A stretch of DNA of 64,000 nucleotides from JBCBKL01 sp038521825 (GCA_038521825.1 JBCBKL010000018.1:1-64000); one strand, 5' to 3'; shown: positions 9,165-18,663, counted from the first letter of the stretch. Notes: generated by a model not told the origin, from the sequence alone. Program-made: numbers and translations.

Positions 9165-9320
9165 TCCTTTGGCCCATGACCGCCACGCCCCGTTTTCTTG
9201 GGTATTGGGGCGAGGCAAGGCTCATTGAACAAGAAGTCAAATCGTACCTCTCCCCGTGTCGGTGAGGCGACATGCTTGATTCAAGGTTGTTTTCGACAAA
9301 AAAGGCCAGGAAATTTCCAG

Positions 9321-9875
9321 ATGAGTGACACGGTCACCATCGTAGTCCGGCAGCGCGTCAAGCCAGGTCATGAAGAGGCCTACGAAGCCTGGCTGAAGCG
9401 CATGACCGAGGGCGCGCAGGCCCATTTTCCGGGCTATCTTGGGGTTGGCTTTCACCGGCCCCCTCAACCCGGAGACCAGTATCGCCAGGTCTTCCGCTTT
9501 GATAGCATTGAGCAACTTGAAGAGTTTGAACGCTCAAAGTACCGGGCAGAAATGCTTGCCCAAGGCTCTGTCCACTTCGCTGCCGACCCATCTTTGGAGC
9601 GCATGACCGGCCTCGAATTCTGGTTCGATCCCCCAAGGGGTACGAAGGTGCCACAGCCTAGCCCACATCGCATGGTGTTGGTCATGATCGCGGTGGTGTT
9701 CACCATGATCCTTATACTCAGCACGGTCATTGGTGCAGTCACGCCGAACTGGCCGCAGCCTGCTCGCCTGTTGTTGACCGTCACAATCCAGGTGATTCTT
9801 ATGACCTATTTTGTGATGCCAAGGATAACGCCGCTCATCGCGCGTTTCATCTACCCCCGCACCCGAACGGCCTAA
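9321..9875 (+). CDS. Antibiotic-biosynthesis-monooxygenase (ABM) domain protein with membrane tail
   Basis: 184 residues. Residues 1-100 form an ABM/ferredoxin-like barrel (TIVVRQRVKPGHEEAYEAWL, FPGYLGV, YRQVFRFDSIEQLEEFERS). Two transmembrane helices follow at about residues 117-140 and 150-172. This combination matches COG3224-type proteins. The ABM domain is on the cytosolic face if the N-terminus is inside. Family members oxidise aromatic or quinol substrates without cofactors, or degrade haem. The substrate here is unknown. The ATG at 9321 follows a CCAGGAAA ribosome site. It lies 156 bases after the cupin gene, so it may be a separate unit. Confidence 0.82.
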   Translation: MSDTVTIVVRQRVKPGHEEAYEAWLKRMTEGAQAHFPGYLGVGFHRPPQPGDQYRQVFRFDSIEQLEEFERSKYRAEMLAQGSVHFAADPSLERMTGLEFWFDPPRGTKVPQPSPHRMVLVMIAVVFTMILILSTVIGAVTPNWPQPARLLLTVTIQVILMTYFVMPRITPLIARFIYPRTRTA

Positions 9876-10175
9876 CGCGTATGACGGCCCCGAACAGCTG
9901 ACAACATACTGGGTGGTGGCACGGACAAGAGGAGGGGCCGGGCACCCAACTTATGAAAACAGAAGGCGACAGGTTAGTTCAAGGGGAGTCGGCTTTGTCT
10001 CGCAAACTGTGAGCTGCCGATTCGATACGGCACAGCTGCAGCGAATTACTGCAAGACTGGCCGTGGGCGCAGCATTGAACTGCGGTGGCCAGCCGCGGCT
10101 GCAGGCCTTGCCCACTTTAGCCTAATTGGAAGCCCAGTTTCCGACACCGGATAAAACAAGTCTGCAGTGACATTT
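9876..10175. other. 300-base intergenic stretch, nothing recognised
   Basis: Convergent space between the ABM-domain gene and iorB. A short plus-strand frame (9913-10125) has no family resemblance and poor codon pattern. I saw no clear terminator, RNA or repeat. Confidence 0.5.
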
Positions 10176-12404
10176 CTATATTGCATAGAGCCCATGTTTT
10201 GCTATTGGCAAGGTGCGAATACGCTCACCGGTCACACGGAAAATCGCGTTGGTCAGGGCAGGTGTGACAGGCGGCACGCCCGGCTCGCCGAGGCCGCCGG
10301 GCGCTTCGTCGCCTTGGATGAAATGCACCTCTTGTTCGGGCGCATTCGCAAGCTGCATCATCGGATAATCGGGGAAGTTGCGTTGCTGGATCGCGCCACC
10401 CTCAAGCGTGATCTCGCCCCACAGAGCCGAGGTCAGCCCGTAGATGACTGCCCCCGTGATCTGTGCCTCGCCCGCGAGCGGGTTGATCAGACGGCCGCAA
10501 TCGACGACTGACCAGACATTGTGCACCCGGACGCCGCCGTCTTCGGCTACGCTGGCCTGAACCGCCTGTGCCACAATGCTTTCGAAGCTCTTGACCATGG
10601 CAATGCCAATCCCGTGGCGGGCGGGCAGGTCACCGCCCCAGCTTGACACCTCGCCCAGACGTTCCAGCACCGCCCGGATGCGCGGGTCGCTTGTATGATC
10701 AAGTCGGAAGGTCAGTGGATCCGCCTCTGCTTTGTCGGCCAACTCGTCCATGAATGTTTCGTTGAAGAACCCCATCTGCGTGAAATCAACTGCACGCCAT
10801 GTGCCGACAGGGATCGGACTGGGGCAGACGACCCGGCCAATGTCCCGATTGGACACGTCATACTGAAAGGCAAAGGGGCGTTCGCTGTCCGGCATGCCGG
10901 ATTGCGCGTCGATATAGTGATGCCGCACCGCCGTGATCCGTCCACCGTCAACGGCACCTTCCATACGGCTGAGGATCGCGGGGCGGTAGGTGTCGTTTGC
11001 CATGTCGGTCTCGCGCGACCAGATGACCTTGACCGGTGTGTCCAATTCTCGCGCGATGCGCGCGGCGACGGTAACGAAGTCCATCTCGCCACGGCGCCCG
11101 AATCCACCGCCCAGATAGACCGGGTGCAGGGTGACGTTCGCGGGGTCGAGGCCAAGCGTGTCGGCGGCGGCGTTCCGGGCGAAGAGCATGTTCTGGTTCC
11201 CCGTCCATATGTCCGCCCCGTCATTTGTCAACGCGACGGTGCAATTCATCGGCTCCATCGTTGCGTGGGCGAGGTAGGGGACATCGTAGGCGGCTTGGAT
11301 GGCCGTACCCGAAGCGACGGCATCGGCGACATTGCCCGCCCTGTCCATCTCCTCGAATTCCGCCCGGTCTAGGTCGGCATTGTGCTGCGCGCGGACGCCG
11401 TCAGAGGACATGTCGGTTTGCCCACCCTCCCAGGTGATTGCCAATTCCTCCAGTGCCCGGCCGGCGGTCCAATAACTGTCGGCGGTCACGGCCACCACGT
11501 CGCCCAGGTTGATGATCTGGCCAAGGCCCAGGCGCTGCGTGACGCCGCGTTCGTCGATGGTAGTTGCCTTGGCACCGCGCACCGGCGGCAGTGCGATTGT
11601 CGCATAGACCATCCCGGGTAGGGTCACGTCGATCCCGAATTGGGCAGTGCCGTTCACCTTGCCCGGCAGGTCGAGCCGGGGCTTCGGTTGGCCGACGATG
11701 CGATAATCGGGACTGTCTTTGAGTGCGGGTTTCAGATTGGGTGTGAATTCTGCTGCGCGTGTGGCGAGTTCCCCAAACGTCGCGCTATGGCCTGAAGCGG
11801 CGTGGGTGATCGTGCTTTCCCGTGCCATTAAACTGTCAACCCGAACGTCCCATTCGGCGGCGGCGGCTTGCATCAACATCTCGCGCGCGGCGGCACCTGC
11901 GCGGCGCATCCCATGATGTCCGGTCAGACGGATCGCCGTGCTACCCCCGGTTAACTGTCCTACCAGTCCGCCGGCGATCTGAAGGAATGTGAAGTCGATC
12001 ATCGGGTACATGAAGGCAGGGATGTTAGCGCCCTCTCCGATGATGTAGCCGCGCCCCAGGTCGCTGTTGATGTAGTCGTCTGTCACTGGCGCCTGCGCGA
12101 TGGTCACGCGGTCCCAATCGGCCTCCATCTCTTCGGCCAGCATCTGGGCCAGCCCTGTGCCTGCGCCCTGGCCCATCTCGGAATGCGGAAAGAAAACGGT
12201 GATGCGGTTATCAGGGGCGATCTTGACCCAGGTGTTGAGCAGGATCTCGTCACCAGTCACAGCCTCTACGGAGGCCATTTTGAGCCGGTTGGGAGACAGC
12301 GTCAGGCCCAGGGCCAGCCCGCCGCCCACGACACCTGCAGTGGCTAGGAATGACCGGCGGGTCCACTTTGCGGCGGTCGAGCGCGTCTTTGTTTCGGTAT
12401 TCAT
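10176..12404 (-). CDS. iorB: Molybdopterin-binding subunit, isoquinoline 1-oxidoreductase beta-like
   Basis: 742 residues of the xanthine dehydrogenase/aldehyde oxidase family in its single-polypeptide IorB form. A twin-arginine signal (KWTRRSFLATAGVVGGG, residues about 13-30) predicts export of the folded cofactor-loaded enzyme with its small subunit. The Mo-cofactor domain shows GGGFGRRGEMDF near residue 440 and two repeated MoCo-binding lobes. It oxidises N-heterocycles or aldehydes by hydroxylation. The natural substrate cannot be read from sequence. It starts three bases after the iorA stop codon, so translation is coupled. No cytochrome c electron acceptor gene is adjacent, unlike many related operons. 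Confidence 0.9.
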   Translation of the reverse strand: MNTETKTRSTAAKWTRRSFLATAGVVGGGLALGLTLSPNRLKMASVEAVTGDEILLNTWVKIAPDNRITVFFPHSEMGQGAGTGLAQMLAEEMEADWDRVTIAQAPVTDDYINSDLGRGYIIGEGANIPAFMYPMIDFTFLQIAGGLVGQLTGGSTAIRLTGHHGMRRAGAAAREMLMQAAAAEWDVRVDSLMARESTITHAASGHSATFGELATRAAEFTPNLKPALKDSPDYRIVGQPKPRLDLPGKVNGTAQFGIDVTLPGMVYATIALPPVRGAKATTIDERGVTQRLGLGQIINLGDVVAVTADSYWTAGRALEELAITWEGGQTDMSSDGVRAQHNADLDRAEFEEMDRAGNVADAVASGTAIQAAYDVPYLAHATMEPMNCTVALTNDGADIWTGNQNMLFARNAAADTLGLDPANVTLHPVYLGGGFGRRGEMDFVTVAARIARELDTPVKVIWSRETDMANDTYRPAILSRMEGAVDGGRITAVRHHYIDAQSGMPDSERPFAFQYDVSNRDIGRVVCPSPIPVGTWRAVDFTQMGFFNETFMDELADKAEADPLTFRLDHTSDPRIRAVLERLGEVSSWGGDLPARHGIGIAMVKSFESIVAQAVQASVAEDGGVRVHNVWSVVDCGRLINPLAGEAQITGAVIYGLTSALWGEITLEGGAIQQRNFPDYPMMQLANAPEQEVHFIQGDEAPGGLGEPGVPPVTPALTNAIFRVTGERIRTLPIAKHGLYAI

Positions 12405-12407
12405 GTA

Positions 12408-12872
12408 TCAGGCCTCCTTCCTCAAAGCCGCGGCGGTGTGCACGGCGGCGCGGATGCGGTCGTAGGTGCCACAGCGGCAGATGTTGGTGATTGCCGCGTC
12501 GATATCGGCATCGCTCGGGTCCGGTTTTTCATCCAGCAATGCCTCGACCGCCATGATCATACCTGACTGGCAATATCCGCATTGCGGGACCTGATGTTGC
12601 AGCCAAGCTTGTTGCACTGCACTTGGGGTATCTTTGGACGCGATGCCTTCGATCGTCCTGACCTCAGCGCCCTGCACCGCTTCAACAGGCAGCACACAGG
12701 TGCGCGTGGCAACGCCATCCACGTGCATTGTACAGGCCCCGCAGGCGGCGATTCCGCAGCCGAACTTCGTACCGGTGAGGCCCAGTCGCTCGCGAACGAC
12801 CCACAAAAGCGGCATTTCCGGATCGGCATCGACGGTGACCGCCTCGCCGTTCAAACGAAATGATATCGACAC
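12408..12872 (-). CDS. iorA: [2Fe-2S] subunit of molybdenum hydroxylase, IorA-like
   Basis: 154 residues carrying two iron-sulfur clusters. The plant-ferredoxin cluster uses C39, C44, C47 and C59 (FGCGIAACGACTMHV...RTC). The second cluster is QCGYCQSGM (C98, C101) with CRCG (C132, C134). It passes electrons from the molybdenum centre of IorB. I set the start at the GTG at 12872 because GGAGGA lies seven bases upstream and homologues begin there. The open frame extends 22 codons further (to 12938) without a ribosome site. It forms a two-gene operon with iorB and is divergent from a MarR gene 130 bases away. Confidence 0.9.
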   Translation of the reverse strand: MSISFRLNGEAVTVDADPEMPLLWVVRERLGLTGTKFGCGIAACGACTMHVDGVATRTCVLPVEAVQGAEVRTIEGIASKDTPSAVQQAWLQHQVPQCGYCQSGMIMAVEALLDEKPDPSDADIDAAITNICRCGTYDRIRAAVHTAAALRKEA

Positions 12873-13002
12873 GAATGATCCTCCATGCGCTTTGGTCTTT
12901 GCATCCAGATAAATACGTCCATCGTAATGTCTAGCCATCGGAGTGAATCTACGTGAGCAGAGACGGAGTTTTCTTCTGCCGCATCTCCGGTAAGGTTAAG
13001 AA

Positions 13003-13449
13003 ATGAACAGCGATCTTGATCAGCTTCACAAAGCCGTGACCACGCTCATGCGCGCGTTGAAGATCGCGGAGAAGAACGTCCAGGTCGCCCACCGTGAGCT
13101 GAACTTCGTGGCGGCCGACATCGCAACGATGCGGTTTCTCCATGGTCATCCGGGTTGCATGTTGTCCGATTTGTCGGGCCACCTCGGTGTGGTTCCGACA
13201 ACTGCCAGCAGTGTCGTCGACCGTCTCGTGGAGCGGGGATTTGTGTCGCGGGAACGTCCCGAAGCAAACCGCCGCGCCATCGCTCTCAGGCTGACACCCG
13301 AAGGTCAGTATGCATTTGCGCTGATCGATGCCGAAGAAAAAGCCACGATGCAGATCATGCTCGATGCCCTACCTGAAGAGGACCGAGAGGCATTCGTGAA
13401 ATCGATGGTCCACATCGCTGGCGTCGTAGCACGACGGGACGAGGGTTGA
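13003..13449 (+). CDS. MarR-family transcriptional regulator
   Basis: 148 residues with the MarR winged helix: LSDLSGHLGVVPTTASSVVDRLVERGFVSRE, then an RRAIALRLTPEGQ wing. The N- and C-terminal helices would form the dimer. TAAGGTTAAGA precedes the ATG. Placed divergently to iorAB, it is the likely repressor of that operon, relieved by an aromatic or heterocyclic ligand. That assignment is inference from position. A clear palindromic operator was not found by eye in the 130-base gap. Confidence 0.88.
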   Translation: MNSDLDQLHKAVTTLMRALKIAEKNVQVAHRELNFVAADIATMRFLHGHPGCMLSDLSGHLGVVPTTASSVVDRLVERGFVSRERPEANRRAIALRLTPEGQYAFALIDAEEKATMQIMLDALPEEDREAFVKSMVHIAGVVARRDEG

Positions 13450-13702
13450 GCGCATGCGAACGTCTGCATTCGTCCCAACAGTTGAATCTCAGCTAGTCAT
13501 AGACCAAGCACCGGCAGCAAATAACAGGTTTGGCGGACTGCATTACAGCGTCGCGACACCACGACGAATTTCCGGTCTGGTCCTTTCGTCAAGACGATCC
13601 AACGGAATAAATTTCATTTGCTTCGGCGGGAGACAAAGCGCCCTCAATTAAAACGCGGAAACGCCTGACTGTACTGCCCAAGTTGGCCTGGCTCATACAG
13701 CC

Positions 13703-14545
13703 TTATGAGCGCCGACAGATATCGAGCAGCGTCCGAACCATCGGGCGGCGGTCCAAGCTGCGCCAAACGACACTGGTTCCCAACTCGGTCTTCAGCGGTA
13801 AACCGTCGCGGTAGGTTTCCAGCGGCTTGAACGGGCTGGGAAAGTCCTCAGGAACGACAAATGGTCCATATCCGGCGTGGGACATGACGATCGCGCCCAG
13901 GGCCGTATCCACCTCGGCCAGAGCGTCTGCGTCGACACCATTCGGCTCATCCCTATCCAATTCCGCAACAAGAACCGGTGCATCCCGGCGGGTGTACCGG
14001 ATAGTCGGCGGCCGGTCATGCGGGGACGCGGTCGCGTCGAACTTCACCAAGCGTTGAGACATGAGCTGGATCTCAGATAGCCCCGCCTGGTGAATTGGCG
14101 GATGAAGAAAGGCCACATCGATGAGGTTTTGCTCAACCTGTGCCTCCAACACGGATGAAATGCTCTCGGTAAGCCGGACACGCGCAAAGACATTCTCGGT
14201 GCGAAAGGTTTTCAGGATCGGCACAACCACCTGGACTGCGGCAATCTGGGTAATGCCAATCCGAAGATGCTGGCCAAGGCCACGGTCTGCATCGCGCGCG
14301 ATTTCCACGGACCGATCAGCCATGTCGATGATCCGCCTGGCCGCGTCGGTAAACGCCTCGCCGGCGGGCGTAGGATCAGCGCCACGTCTGCCCCTTTCAA
14401 ACAAGCGAACCCCAAGGTTTTCCTCAATCCTACGCAGTCTCGCGGTGAGTGCGGGTTGCGAAAGACCCAAAACAGTAGACGCTTGAGAGACGCTTTTTTC
14501 CTCGCTCAGAGCGACTACGCATCGATAATCCATAACGGAAAACAT
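13703..14545 (-). CDS. LysR-family transcriptional regulator
   Basis: 280 residues. The HTH (MDYRCVVALSEEKSVSQAS, LSQPALTARLRRIEENLGVRLFERG) is followed by an effector domain with LRIGITQIAAVQVVVPIL. The start is at 14545 or at the internal ATG four codons later (MDYR). It is divergent from the five-gene exported-protein operon starting at 14645, with 99 bases between, so it is the probable regulator of that operon. It is not close in sequence to the two other LysR genes at 21.7 and 30.0 kb. Confidence 0.9.
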   Translation of the reverse strand: MFSVMDYRCVVALSEEKSVSQASTVLGLSQPALTARLRRIEENLGVRLFERGRRGADPTPAGEAFTDAARRIIDMADRSVEIARDADRGLGQHLRIGITQIAAVQVVVPILKTFRTENVFARVRLTESISSVLEAQVEQNLIDVAFLHPPIHQAGLSEIQLMSQRLVKFDATASPHDRPPTIRYTRRDAPVLVAELDRDEPNGVDADALAEVDTALGAIVMSHAGYGPFVVPEDFPSPFKPLETYRDGLPLKTELGTSVVWRSLDRRPMVRTLLDICRRS

Positions 14546-14644
14546 CTATAACCTTTCCTTATAGAAACTATCAAAAACCGGCATTGTCGTGCTCCATTCA
14601 TCACCCAGCTTGTCGTTCATATTCACTTCGTCAAGGAGGACCCG

Positions 14645-15970
14645 ATGACCCTCTTCCCACTCAAGGCCAGCATTGCAGGCGCCATTCTTGCACTGCCTGC
14701 CTATGCGCAGCAGCCACCCGATTTCGAAGGGCGCTACATCGCCGCGATCTCGGACGGGGACATGCGTGCCTATGCCTATATCGATGGGCAGATCGGCGAG
14801 AAGCGTGGCCCTGACGAGCTGGCATTGATCGGGTTGCCCTTGGTAGCAACTGAACTGACGGGTCGGATCGAGGTATCCAACTCTGTCATCAATCCGGTCT
14901 ATTCCATAGCGCATAGCCCTGATGGAAACACGATCTTCGTGGCTGAGACGGCAACACCGCAGGAAGACGGCGATGTCACGATCCGTGATCTGCAGCCGGG
15001 AACAACCTTGCGGGCCATCGATGTGAGCGACCTTTCCGCCCCGCGGGTGATCGATGAGGTGGAAGTGGGTAATCGCCCACTTGGTGTTTCCGTCAGCCTT
15101 GATGGCCGGACTCTGGTCCTGGCGACCAAGACGCGCGGGAGCCCTCTGACATTCGTGACCTTTGCAGATGGGGCCTTTGGCGAGGCGCAGCAGTTTCCGT
15201 TGCAAAACGTGTCAGAGGTGCCTGAGCTGCTTGATGGCGGTCAACTGCCGCATCACGCGGAGTGGCATCCCACCGAGGACGTGGTCGCCGTCACCCTGAA
15301 CCTGCGCAATCAGGTGCAATTCTACCGCGTCGATCGGGCCGAGGATGGCAGCGTTTCCGGCATTTCCCAGTGGGGTAACTCCGTAGCCACCAACAAATGG
15401 CCGATGTCTGGTAAGTTTTCCCACGACGGGCGGCACTTTGTGACGAACGATCTTGGCTGGGGTCCGGATCTTGGCCCAGACCGCAACGGTACGTATGCGC
15501 CGCCCTCAACACTCACGTCTATCCGTCTTGCAGGCTTGGACGACGACGAGCCCCGGCACTTCAGTATGGGTGGTGTCAGCGTCCCGCAGCACGCCGAGAG
15601 CATCAACTTCTCGAACGACGGGACGATGATTGTAACTCTGAACCTCGGCCAGACCTGGATCCCCGAGGGCGAGCCGGGCCATTCGCTGTCGAGCCTGACA
15701 CTGGTGGAGTTTGACGCAGAGACCGGTCTGATAGAGCACGCCGGTGATTGGGAGATGCTGGGCATCCTACCCGAGGGCGTCGCCTTTGACGCCGCCGATC
15801 GCTACGTCGTTGCCGGCATCTACGAATACGACGGGCCCGAGCCGTGGGCCAGCGCGCTGGAGTTCTGGCGGGTGCAGCGCGATGCGGGCGAGGCCCCGCG
15901 CTTGGTGCCCACCGGCTATGCGGTCGAGACCGGGCCCGGCGCCCATTCCCTTGTTGTCGTTAATCAATGA
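14645..15970 (+). CDS. Exported beta-propeller-like protein (lactonase/YVTN-type repeats)
   Basis: 441 residues. The signal peptide (MTLFPLKASIAGAILALPAYA) is followed by repeated propeller blades of the pattern 'SPDGNTIFVAE', 'SLDGRTLVLAT', 'SHDGRHFVTND', 'SNDGTMIVTLN' and 'AFDAADRYVVAGI'. This points to a seven-bladed YVTN/lactonase-like periplasmic propeller. AAGGAGG sits seven bases before the ATG. It is the first gene of an operon of five. A lactonase or a binding function are both possible, and no catalytic residues can be fixed. Confidence 0.82.
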   Translation: MTLFPLKASIAGAILALPAYAQQPPDFEGRYIAAISDGDMRAYAYIDGQIGEKRGPDELALIGLPLVATELTGRIEVSNSVINPVYSIAHSPDGNTIFVAETATPQEDGDVTIRDLQPGTTLRAIDVSDLSAPRVIDEVEVGNRPLGVSVSLDGRTLVLATKTRGSPLTFVTFADGAFGEAQQFPLQNVSEVPELLDGGQLPHHAEWHPTEDVVAVTLNLRNQVQFYRVDRAEDGSVSGISQWGNSVATNKWPMSGKFSHDGRHFVTNDLGWGPDLGPDRNGTYAPPSTLTSIRLAGLDDDEPRHFSMGGVSVPQHAESINFSNDGTMIVTLNLGQTWIPEGEPGHSLSSLTLVEFDAETGLIEHAGDWEMLGILPEGVAFDAADRYVVAGIYEYDGPEPWASALEFWRVQRDAGEAPRLVPTGYAVETGPGAHSLVVVNQ

Positions 15971-16021
15971 CCAAAGCAGGCGGCGCAGACCGTCTGATAA
16001 TGCAATTCACGGAGAATCCTC

Positions 16022-16870
16022 ATGAAAACCATTGCAGCCTCTATCGCGATTACTGCATCGGCCACATTCGCCCATGCGGACGATATCAGCACCCTTTCCA
16101 CCACCTTCGATGACGCTTCCGCGCTTGAAGCCTGGTCGGAGCACTTGCCCCAAGGGTTTACCCGCAAGTGGCAGGAACCGCGCGTGGAAGACGGCAGGCT
16201 TGTGCTGGAGCCCGTCTCCTCCGGCTGGTTCGAGGATAATCAGGCGGGCCATCTCTATCATCAGATCACCGGGGATTTCATCGCAACTACGCGGATCGAA
16301 GTGACGGGTACCCAGGCTGATCTGCCGCAAACTTCGTTCTCGCTGGCGGGCCTTTTCATTCGTGCGCCGCGTGCCGTATCCGCCGCCACTTGGATACCGG
16401 GGCAGGAAAACTGGCTTTTCTTCTCAATCGGGACGGCAGCGCCTGCGGGCGAACCGCATTACGAGTTGAAGACAACAATGAATTCGCTCTCGACGCTGCA
16501 GATCTTACCTGCGCCAACCGGGCCGGTCGACCTACGCATCGCACGCCATGGCGAGATCTTCACGCTTCTTACGCGCCCTGAAGGCGGTGAATGGGAGGTG
16601 ATGGAACAGATCATTCGCCCAGACCTGCCACTGGTCCTGAACGTTGGTCTCACAGCCTATGCCGACTATGACAGCGTAGCGCCGACCTACCCGAATTTCC
16701 AACTCTACAATACCGAAGGTGCGCCAACCGAGAACGCAGACCTGATCGCCCATGTTGACAGCTTCGATATCCGGCGCCCTGCGACCGGTCGTTTGCCGAT
16801 CGCCAACATTGACGCGCCCGCCTTCCTCGAGGTGATCGCGCAGCGTCGCGATGACGTCATGGCCGATTAA
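16022..16870 (+). CDS. Exported protein, concanavalin-A-like (DUF1349-type) fold
   Basis: 282 residues. The signal peptide (MKTIAASIAITASATFAHA) is followed by a beta-rich domain beginning STTFDDASALEAWSEHLPQGF and containing DGRLVLEPVSSGWFEDNQAG, an opening typical of LamG/DUF1349-like jelly rolls. Such domains usually bind carbohydrate or form part of secreted enzymes. Here no active site is evident. It lies 51 bases after the propeller gene, and GGAGAATCCTC precedes the ATG. Confidence 0.7.
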   Translation: MKTIAASIAITASATFAHADDISTLSTTFDDASALEAWSEHLPQGFTRKWQEPRVEDGRLVLEPVSSGWFEDNQAGHLYHQITGDFIATTRIEVTGTQADLPQTSFSLAGLFIRAPRAVSAATWIPGQENWLFFSIGTAAPAGEPHYELKTTMNSLSTLQILPAPTGPVDLRIARHGEIFTLLTRPEGGEWEVMEQIIRPDLPLVLNVGLTAYADYDSVAPTYPNFQLYNTEGAPTENADLIAHVDSFDIRRPATGRLPIANIDAPAFLEVIAQRRDDVMAD

Positions 16871-16884
16871 GGGAGGGCTACAAG

Positions 16885-17724
16885 ATGAATTACAACCGCA
16901 GAAACCTTCTGGTGCTTGGGGCGGCGACAACCGCCGCCCTGGTCACCGGGCGTACGGCACAAGCCCGGACCACGGGAACAGTGTCCCATGCGGGAGCCGA
17001 CATTTACTATGAAACACACGGTCATGGTTCGCCCATTCTGCTTTTACACGGCGGGCTTGGTCATTCGGGCTGGTTCGAAGGGCTGAGAGACCATCTGGCC
17101 GCAAGCGGATACCAGGTCGTGCTCATAGACACACGAGGCATGGGCCGCTCGTCCCTGGGCGATGTTCCGTTGACATATGCCGCCCAGGAAGAGGACGCCC
17201 ATGCCGTGCTCGATGCAATTGGCATCGCTACTACCTGCCCTGTGATTGGCTTTTCGGATGGCGGCATCGCTGGCTACCGAATGGCCGCCCGCCGGGAGCC
17301 ACGTGTCTCAAAGCTGGTCACGATCGGGGCCCGATGGTCGGCCGAGAATGGCCGCGGGATGTGGGACACGTTTGATACCTGGAACCGCGAGTCGTTGGGA
17401 GCGGGCGATTTCAGTTTCATTGTGAACGACTATGACCGGCTGAACCCCGATGGGGATTTCGAAGCGATGGTGACCCAGGCCACCGCGATGTGGAAGGACA
17501 GCGGCGAGGACGGTCATCCTGAAGAACGGATCGGTCAAATATCGATTCCGGTTCTTGTCACCGTCGGAGACAGCGACCCGTTCCTTTCGGTCGGTGATGC
17601 CGACGATGCGCGGCGGCAAATAGAGAACGCGCAGCTTCTTGTTGTGCCGGGTGCCACGCATCCGGCCTATCAAGAGCGCCCGAATATCTTCCTGCCCGCC
17701 CTAGATGCCTTCCTGGCGGGCTGA
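16885..17724 (+). CDS. Exported alpha/beta hydrolase, Tat-type signal
   Basis: 279 residues. The N-terminus NYNRRNLLVLGAATTAALVTG looks like a twin-arginine signal. The alpha/beta hydrolase core has the HGG oxyanion region (residue 55), a GFSDGG nucleophile elbow with serine 124, an acid in GDSDPF and a histidine in GATHPAYQ. It is closest in style to enol-lactonases and related esterases. It lies 14 bases after the preceding gene, so it is co-transcribed. A lactone or ester substrate from the same pathway is plausible. Confidence 0.87.
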   Translation: MNYNRRNLLVLGAATTAALVTGRTAQARTTGTVSHAGADIYYETHGHGSPILLLHGGLGHSGWFEGLRDHLAASGYQVVLIDTRGMGRSSLGDVPLTYAAQEEDAHAVLDAIGIATTCPVIGFSDGGIAGYRMAARREPRVSKLVTIGARWSAENGRGMWDTFDTWNRESLGAGDFSFIVNDYDRLNPDGDFEAMVTQATAMWKDSGEDGHPEERIGQISIPVLVTVGDSDPFLSVGDADDARRQIENAQLLVVPGATHPAYQERPNIFLPALDAFLAG

Positions 17725-17773
17725 GATTGAGCAGCGCAACGCCCAAGGTGGGCCGCATCACGCGGAGATAGAT

Positions 17774-18241
17774 ATGCTGACACGACGCAGCTTTACCCTA
17801 GGCTTGATCGGAGCCACGGCCACCCTGCGGCCAGCCTTTGCGCATCACGGGTTTACAGGCTCATACGACAGTGCACGCCCAATCTATGTTGCAGGGGAGG
17901 TGATCCACGCCACCTTCCGACGACCTCACCCCGTCATTGAAATGCGTGTGGACGCGGAACTGCAGCCCCCCACAGACTTGCCTGACGGCGCGGAATTCGC
18001 GAACATTCTCGAAGTCCGTGACGAAGACCGTGGCAAGATCATTGACGTCGAGTACCCACCGATCAGACTGTTCTTCAACCTAGAAGGCCAGATCGCACCC
18101 GGCGACCGGATTGCCACCATCGTCTATCGGAACTGCCGCCCGCCGCACCAATTGCGCGGTCAATGGCTGCGTCTCGCGGACGGAGAGGCTTTCGTTCGCC
18201 GTGGACGCATGCAGACGGAGGATGCCGAGTGCACTGGCTGA
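17774..18241 (+). CDS. DUF6152-family exported protein
   Basis: 155 residues. The start MLTRRSFTLGLIGATATLRPAFA is a Tat-like or Sec signal peptide. The mature protein begins HHGFTGSYDSARPIYVAGEV and carries ATFRRPHPVIEM, the pattern of the DUF6152 family. The N-terminal His-His and the later RPH suggest metal binding, but this is inference. It overlaps the next (membrane protein) gene by 13 bases, implying coupled translation. The same pairing of a DUF6152 gene with a small membrane protein gene is known from other bacteria. The function is unknown. Confidence 0.75.
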   Translation: MLTRRSFTLGLIGATATLRPAFAHHGFTGSYDSARPIYVAGEVIHATFRRPHPVIEMRVDAELQPPTDLPDGAEFANILEVRDEDRGKIIDVEYPPIRLFFNLEGQIAPGDRIATIVYRNCRPPHQLRGQWLRLADGEAFVRRGRMQTEDAECTG

Positions 18242-18663
18242 CGCCGGTGCTCGCTTGGCTGGAGGCCTCAGCGCTTGCGGATTGGGTCGGTGGCCCGGCC
18301 TATCCGCTCATCTCAGCACTTCACATTCTTGCAATTTCCTTTCTGATCGCGCCTGTGATCCTTGCCGATGTGCGCGTCTTGCGCATCCGTGAATTGGACG
18401 ATTATTCGGGGCGGTTAAGCCGCATCGCAATTTTCGGCTTCGGCGCTGCGGCAACCACCGGACTGCTGCTGTTATCAGTTCAAGCCACGCGTTATGCGGA
18501 AAACCCTGCAATTCTGGCGAAGTTTGCATTACTGGGTCTGGCAGGCGCCAACGCCGCCCTATTCGCTCTGATCACCGGCGCTCGCAGGGTGTCGGCCGCG
18601 CTGTCTATCTGCGTGTGGTGTTCGGTCCTTTTCGCGGGGCGGTGGGTCGCGTTTGCGCAATAA
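18229..18663 (+). CDS. DUF6644-like small membrane protein
   Basis: 144 residues with about four transmembrane helices. These start after a short LAWLEASALADWVGG segment and continue through PLISALHILAISFLIAPVIL, IFGFGAAATTGLLLLSV, LLGLAGANAALFALITG and LSICVWCSVLFAGRWVAF. The GTG at 18229 has GGAGGA six bases upstream inside the previous gene, so I prefer it over the longer frame starting at 18163. The helix-1 histidine (ALHILA) is a possible haem or metal ligand. It is the last gene of the 14645 operon. Confidence 0.75.
   Translation: MHWLTPVLAWLEASALADWVGGPAYPLISALHILAISFLIAPVILADVRVLRIRELDDYSGRLSRIAIFGFGAAATTGLLLLSVQATRYAENPAILAKFALLGLAGANAALFALITGARRVSAALSICVWCSVLFAGRWVAFAQ

Noticed and set aside
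9913..10125. A 70-codon plus-strand frame in the ABM/iorB gap
   Set aside because: No family resemblance, no ribosome site, and irregular composition.
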